DNA of 30,374 bases. Source: Verrucomicrobiota bacterium. Lineage in GTDB: Bacteria; Verrucomicrobiota; Verrucomicrobiia; Opitutales; Opitutaceae. The notes under the pieces were generated by a model. The model was not told the origin of the DNA. It saw only the letters and a program-made list of their open reading frames with translations, and did not search any database. Position numbers and translations under genes: made by a program. The stretch covers positions 1-30,374 of the forward strand of contig JAEWKR010000180.1 in NCBI GenBank assembly GCA_023457715.1. Reading direction: 5' to 3'. Below are positions 28,066 through 30,374 of this stretch, in pieces (positions within the stretch are counted from its first letter, which is position 1; each line of letters opens with the position of its first letter).

Positions 28066-28449
28066 ATGAAAACACCACCCCGGAAAGATGACGATGGGTC
28101 CGGCAAGCGCCGGACCGGTGCTCCGGAATCGAAGCCGTCGAACGAGACGTTTCCCCGGCGCACTGATCCGCCGGGCCAGGTGGGCCTGGCGAATGAGACG
28201 CGGCCCGGGCTCGGCAGCCGGCGGGAGAATCCGTTTCCAGGAGAGCCGGGCGGAGGTGGGGGAGCGCGTCTGCCGTTGCCCGGCGACGAACTGCCCGAGG
28301 ACGACGAAATGACCGATAACGTCGCCGGCCGGCAGCGGTCCGGGCGGGAACCGAACGATCAGCCGCTCCCGAAGGAGCCGCAGGAACAGAGGTCGGACTC
28401 GCTCGAGCGCGAGCAGGAGCGTTCGACCGGCGCGAGCGGGCAGCTGTAG
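28066..28449 (+). CDS. Small disordered hydrophilic protein, possible gene
   Basis: A 127-residue frame from ATG 28066 (MKTPPRKDDDGSGKRRTGAP). It is rich in Pro, Gly, Arg, Asp and Glu, has no hydrophobic core, and contains GEPGGGGGARLPLPGDELPE and an acidic DDEMTDNVAG stretch, so it would be intrinsically disordered. I do not recognise it. Support for it being real: the stop (28447-28449) is followed one base later by a palindrome of the kind found at gene ends here. Against: the composition is what GC-rich noncoding DNA can give, and a minus-strand frame is also open over 28058-28492. Confidence 0.45.
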   Translation: MKTPPRKDDDGSGKRRTGAPESKPSNETFPRRTDPPGQVGLANETRPGLGSRRENPFPGEPGGGGGARLPLPGDELPEDDEMTDNVAGRQRSGREPNDQPLPKEPQEQRSDSLEREQERSTGASGQL

Positions 28450-28450
28450 G

Positions 28451-28535
28451 AAGTCGCGAGTAGCGTAGCGCGCAGGGATAAACCGCCCTCATCGGCGGTC
28501 TCCGCAGGGTCTACGCGCTACCCGCTTCTCGCTAC
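28451..28535. repeat. Heptad-armed inverted repeat between convergent genes (element E11)
   Basis: The right arm is four heptads, GGTCTAC, GCGCTAC, CCGCTTC, TCGCTAC (28508-28535). The left arm (28455-28476) is the complementary GCGAGTAGCGTAGCGCGC type. A CCGCCctcatcGGCGG stem lies in the loop. The TAG stop of the DsbA-like gene (28532-28534) is inside the last heptad, and the plus-strand stop is 1 bp before the element. Confidence 0.82.
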
Positions 28536-29191
28536 TGTTTGGGCGGTGAGCCGAAATGCGCGGCGTGGGCGGCGTAGGCGGCTTCGTCCTTCAGCATCGC
28601 CTCGACGGTTGCCACGAGCGGCTCGAGGTGGACCAGACCGGAAAACACCGCTTTGTCGCCGATGGCGTCGGTCAACAGGAACGAGGGGCGCTGGTTGATC
28701 TGGTGGTTGAAAAACTCCCTGGTGCTGGCCTCGACGCGGGCGCGGACGGCGGGCGACTCGGCAGCTGCCCGCAACCGGTCGGGATCGACGTTTCCGGCCT
28801 TGGCCGCGACGGCGACCGCCGTGGCCAAGTCACCGCATTTCGCGCCGTCACGGAGAATGGCGTGCAGCACGGCGAGACGGATCTCGTCCCCGTTGAAGCC
28901 GAAGTCGCGTCCCGCCTCGATCACCCGGTTGGCCGCTTCATAATGGCCTTTCCGTTCCGGTTCCACCCACCCGGAGTTCAGCATGTGGGGCGAGCGCATG
29001 CAGGTGCCGCCGCTCCGGCGGTAGAACCAATCGCATTGCTCGCGCGAGGCCGGGAAATCCTCCGGATTCATCGCCGCGATCTTCCACTCAAACTCCGCGC
29101 GCCCGGCAAAGCGCCGCTTCAACTCGGCCCAGGCGGGCTCGGCCCAATAACACCAGGAGGAGAACGCCTCGAAGAAGTAGGTGACTTTCAT
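28532..29191 (-). CDS. DsbA-family thioredoxin-fold protein
   Basis: The ATG at 29189-29191 gives 219 residues with no signal peptide. MKVTYFFEAFSSWCYWAEPA puts a single cysteine (C14) where DsbA and FrnE proteins have C-x-x-C, and the helical insertion (68-150) and the cis-Pro region NQRPSFLLTDAIGD fit the DsbA/2-hydroxychromene-isomerase fold. Because only one active-site Cys is present and it would be cytoplasmic, a glutathione-dependent or isomerase role is more likely than disulfide formation. Substrate unknown. Located after the AsmA-like gene on the same strand, with hairpin E12 between. Its stop codon lies in element E11. Confidence 0.82.
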   Translation of the reverse strand: MKVTYFFEAFSSWCYWAEPAWAELKRRFAGRAEFEWKIAAMNPEDFPASREQCDWFYRRSGGTCMRSPHMLNSGWVEPERKGHYEAANRVIEAGRDFGFNGDEIRLAVLHAILRDGAKCGDLATAVAVAAKAGNVDPDRLRAAAESPAVRARVEASTREFFNHQINQRPSFLLTDAIGDKAVFSGLVHLEPLVATVEAMLKDEAAYAAHAAHFGSPPKQ

Positions 29192-29268
29192 TGCGGGGAC
29201 GGGAACGGGGAGGGCGGCGGGCGTCAACAGGCTGGCGTGTCCTGAAGGGGTACAGCGGGGCAAGTTTT

Positions 29269-29356
29269 GATTTACGATTTATGATTTACGATTGGGCCGA
29301 CCTGCGGCGCGTAGCGCCGAAATCGTAAATCATAAATCATAAATCAAAAATCATAA
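29269..29356. repeat. AT-rich heptad-armed hairpin (element E12, same unit as E2)
   Basis: The left arm (29269-29293) repeats GATTTAC/GATTTAT and the right arm (29321-29356) repeats ATCGTAA, ATCATAA. The loop has its own stem GGCGC-GTA-GCGCC (29305-29317). It uses the same 7-nt unit as the element at 604-688, some 28.6 kb away, and lies 10 bp downstream of the AsmA-like gene on the minus strand. Confidence 0.85.
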
Positions 29357-29366
29357 GTGTGTCCGC

Positions 29367-30110
29367 TCACTTCTTCTTCCCGCCGAACAATCCCTTGATC
29401 GCTTCGCCGGCCTGCTTTGCGGCTTCGGCGGCCGCCGCGCCTGAGGTGCCGCCGACATTCTTCAGCGCGTCCGTGGAGGCGGTCACGACGCTGGCGGTGA
29501 CGCTCCGCATGATCGCAAAGGCAAGGCCGGCCGGCGTCACGCCGCCTTCCGCGGTGCCGACGTTGGTGAGTTCGATCGGCGGCATGGGCATCGTGACGCC
29601 GGTCCCCGCGACGCCGAGGCGGACGCGCCCGTTGCGCAGGACAAGGTGCTTCACCTCCAGCTTGAGCGGTTTCCCGTTCTTGGCTGCCGGCTCCTTCTCC
29701 TTTTGGGTGCCGAGCGCCGCCTCGATGTTCTTGAGCAGGTCGGAGATGTTGCTCGAGACGAGCTTGGTCTCGTAGGTGAACTCGGGTTGGTCGATGATGA
29801 GCTCGTTGATGACGATGTGGTCGCCGAGCAGTGACATCGGCGCGACATCGATGTGGATCTGACCCAGGTTGAAGGCGTTGCCCTCGCTCCACCCGGCCGG
29901 GTTGCCGACCGAAAAGCCGGTCAGCGTGCCGGCGCCGGACAGCGGCGAGACGTTGGCGGATTTGAGCTCGACCTTCGTCTGCGTGATCTGCGGGCCAAAC
30001 TTGTTCACCCCGGCCTTCACGATGGAGCCGAGGAAGAACTGCAGGACGACATAGCCGACAATCGCCAGTAACAGGATTGATCCAAGACCGTAGCCGAGAG
30101 CCTTTTTCAT
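29367..30110 (-). CDS. Membrane-anchored AsmA-like protein
   Basis: The ATG at 30108-30110 gives 247 residues. One N-terminal helix (GYGLGSILLLAIVGYVVLQF, 7-26) anchors it in the inner membrane. The rest is periplasmic and beta-rich, with TKVELKSANVSPLSGAGTLT, FNLGQIHIDVAPMSLLGDHIVINELIIDQPEF, as in the N-terminal part of AsmA/DUF748 proteins, which are linked to lipid transport to the outer membrane. It is much shorter than true AsmA (about 600). The C-terminus is an Ala-rich helix ending in a lysine tail (FGGKKK). The frame is open upstream to 30197 but only through heptad repeat DNA. Confidence 0.75.
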   Translation of the reverse strand: MKKALGYGLGSILLLAIVGYVVLQFFLGSIVKAGVNKFGPQITQTKVELKSANVSPLSGAGTLTGFSVGNPAGWSEGNAFNLGQIHIDVAPMSLLGDHIVINELIIDQPEFTYETKLVSSNISDLLKNIEAALGTQKEKEPAAKNGKPLKLEVKHLVLRNGRVRLGVAGTGVTMPMPPIELTNVGTAEGGVTPAGLAFAIMRSVTASVVTASTDALKNVGGTSGAAAAEAAKQAGEAIKGLFGGKKK

Positions 30111-30130
30111 AAGTGGGAGGCGGGTACTCT

Positions 30131-30212
30131 CAACGTCCAACATCCAACACTCAACATCCAACATCCAACACCGCTTCGAACATCGAACATTGAACACTGA
30201 ACATTGAACATC
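30131..30212. repeat. Heptad array with two unit types (element E13)
   Basis: Six CAACATC-type heptads (30131-30172) are followed after GCTTC by five GAACATC/GAACATT heptads (30178-30212), all in perfect 7-nt register within each block. The first block is the same unit as the left outer arm of E4. A small stem AAGACCGGC-AGC-GCCGGTTGTCTT follows at 30219-30242. It lies upstream of the AsmA-like gene; no complementary arm is visible before the window ends. Confidence 0.85.
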
Positions 30213-30252
30213 GAAGTGAAGACCGGCAGCGCCGGTTGTCTTACTTGGACCT

Positions 30253-30373
30253 GAATACCGATTTTGCCACAGAGGTCACAGAGGCCCAATCAGAGCCGAG
30301 CCGGAGGCGGGCGCTGCGACTGTCTTGGGCGTTACGCGATGAACAGGTTTGTCCAAGGACCGAGCCTCCGTGT
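30253..30373 (+). repeat. 121-bp dispersed repeat, copy B (cut by window end)
   Basis: Same orientation and 119/121 identical to 4770-4890. As with copy A, a CAACATC-type heptad block precedes it, so both copies belong to one composite element with conserved order of parts; the distance between block and repeat differs (0 bp in A, 80 bp in B). Confidence 0.9.
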
Positions 30374-30374
30374 C

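Noticed and set aside
30111..30289. Minus-strand frames rich in CWMLDV and MFNVQCS peptides
   Set aside because: They are translations of the CAACATC/GAACATT heptads. Seven-nt units cycle through all frames and stay open without being genes.

Overview
This is a GC-rich (about 65% by eye) bacterial chromosome segment, most likely from a member of the Opitutaceae (Verrucomicrobiota). Three things point there: a 1,240-residue TonB-dependent receptor whose mature N-terminus carries a V-x-L-S-P-F-x-V motif, a SecA with a long insertion, and intergenic spaces filled with repeat-built hairpins of a kind I associate with that group. I see no phage, insertion sequence, plasmid gene, CRISPR array, tRNA or rRNA. 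The placement is an inference from protein style, not from a marker gene.

Layout. Positions 1-68 hold the tail of a plus-strand gene. A minus-strand housekeeping cluster follows, in transcription order trpG/pabA, nrdR, an unknown gene and hinT (2419 down to 259). Divergent from it, a plus-strand run covers tgt, a UDP-glucuronate decarboxylase-like gene, secA, lnt, a TonB-dependent receptor, a lipoprotein, a TMTC-like membrane/TPR protein and a secreted beta-helix protein (2565-19630). From 25828 down to 19720 the minus strand carries a complete sugar ABC transporter (ATPase, two permeases, binding protein), then an SDR and a YdcF-like gene. Divergent from the transporter is L-rhamnose isomerase (26063-27316), so the transporter is best read as a rhamnose importer. 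The right end holds small TPR, disordered, DsbA-like and AsmA-like genes.

The genes are ordinary; the spaces between them are not. Nearly every intergenic region holds an inverted repeat whose arms are themselves tandem arrays of a short unit. In five or six of these the unit sequences are unrelated but the period is always 7 nt (GCCTAAA, TTATGAT, CAACATC, GAACATC, GCGCTAC types); others have period 6 or about 9-10. All four convergent gene junctions in the window carry a repeat-hairpin, and in all four the stop codon of the minus-strand gene is inside the element or within two bases of it. A 121-bp dispersed repeat occurs twice with two mismatches. A GC-rich palindrome that forms a 43-bp tandem array upstream of the TonB receptor is also found once inside the reading frame of the TMTC-like gene. 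By contrast I found only one classical intrinsic terminator, after the TonB receptor. My best reading is that these hairpins are spreading elements that have been taken into use as 3' ends or terminators; this is inference.

Other points worth a second look: the Tgt protein lacks two of the four usual zinc ligands, almost no gene start has a Shine-Dalgarno sequence, and the rhamnose divergon contains two inverted repeats with identical 13-bp spacing.
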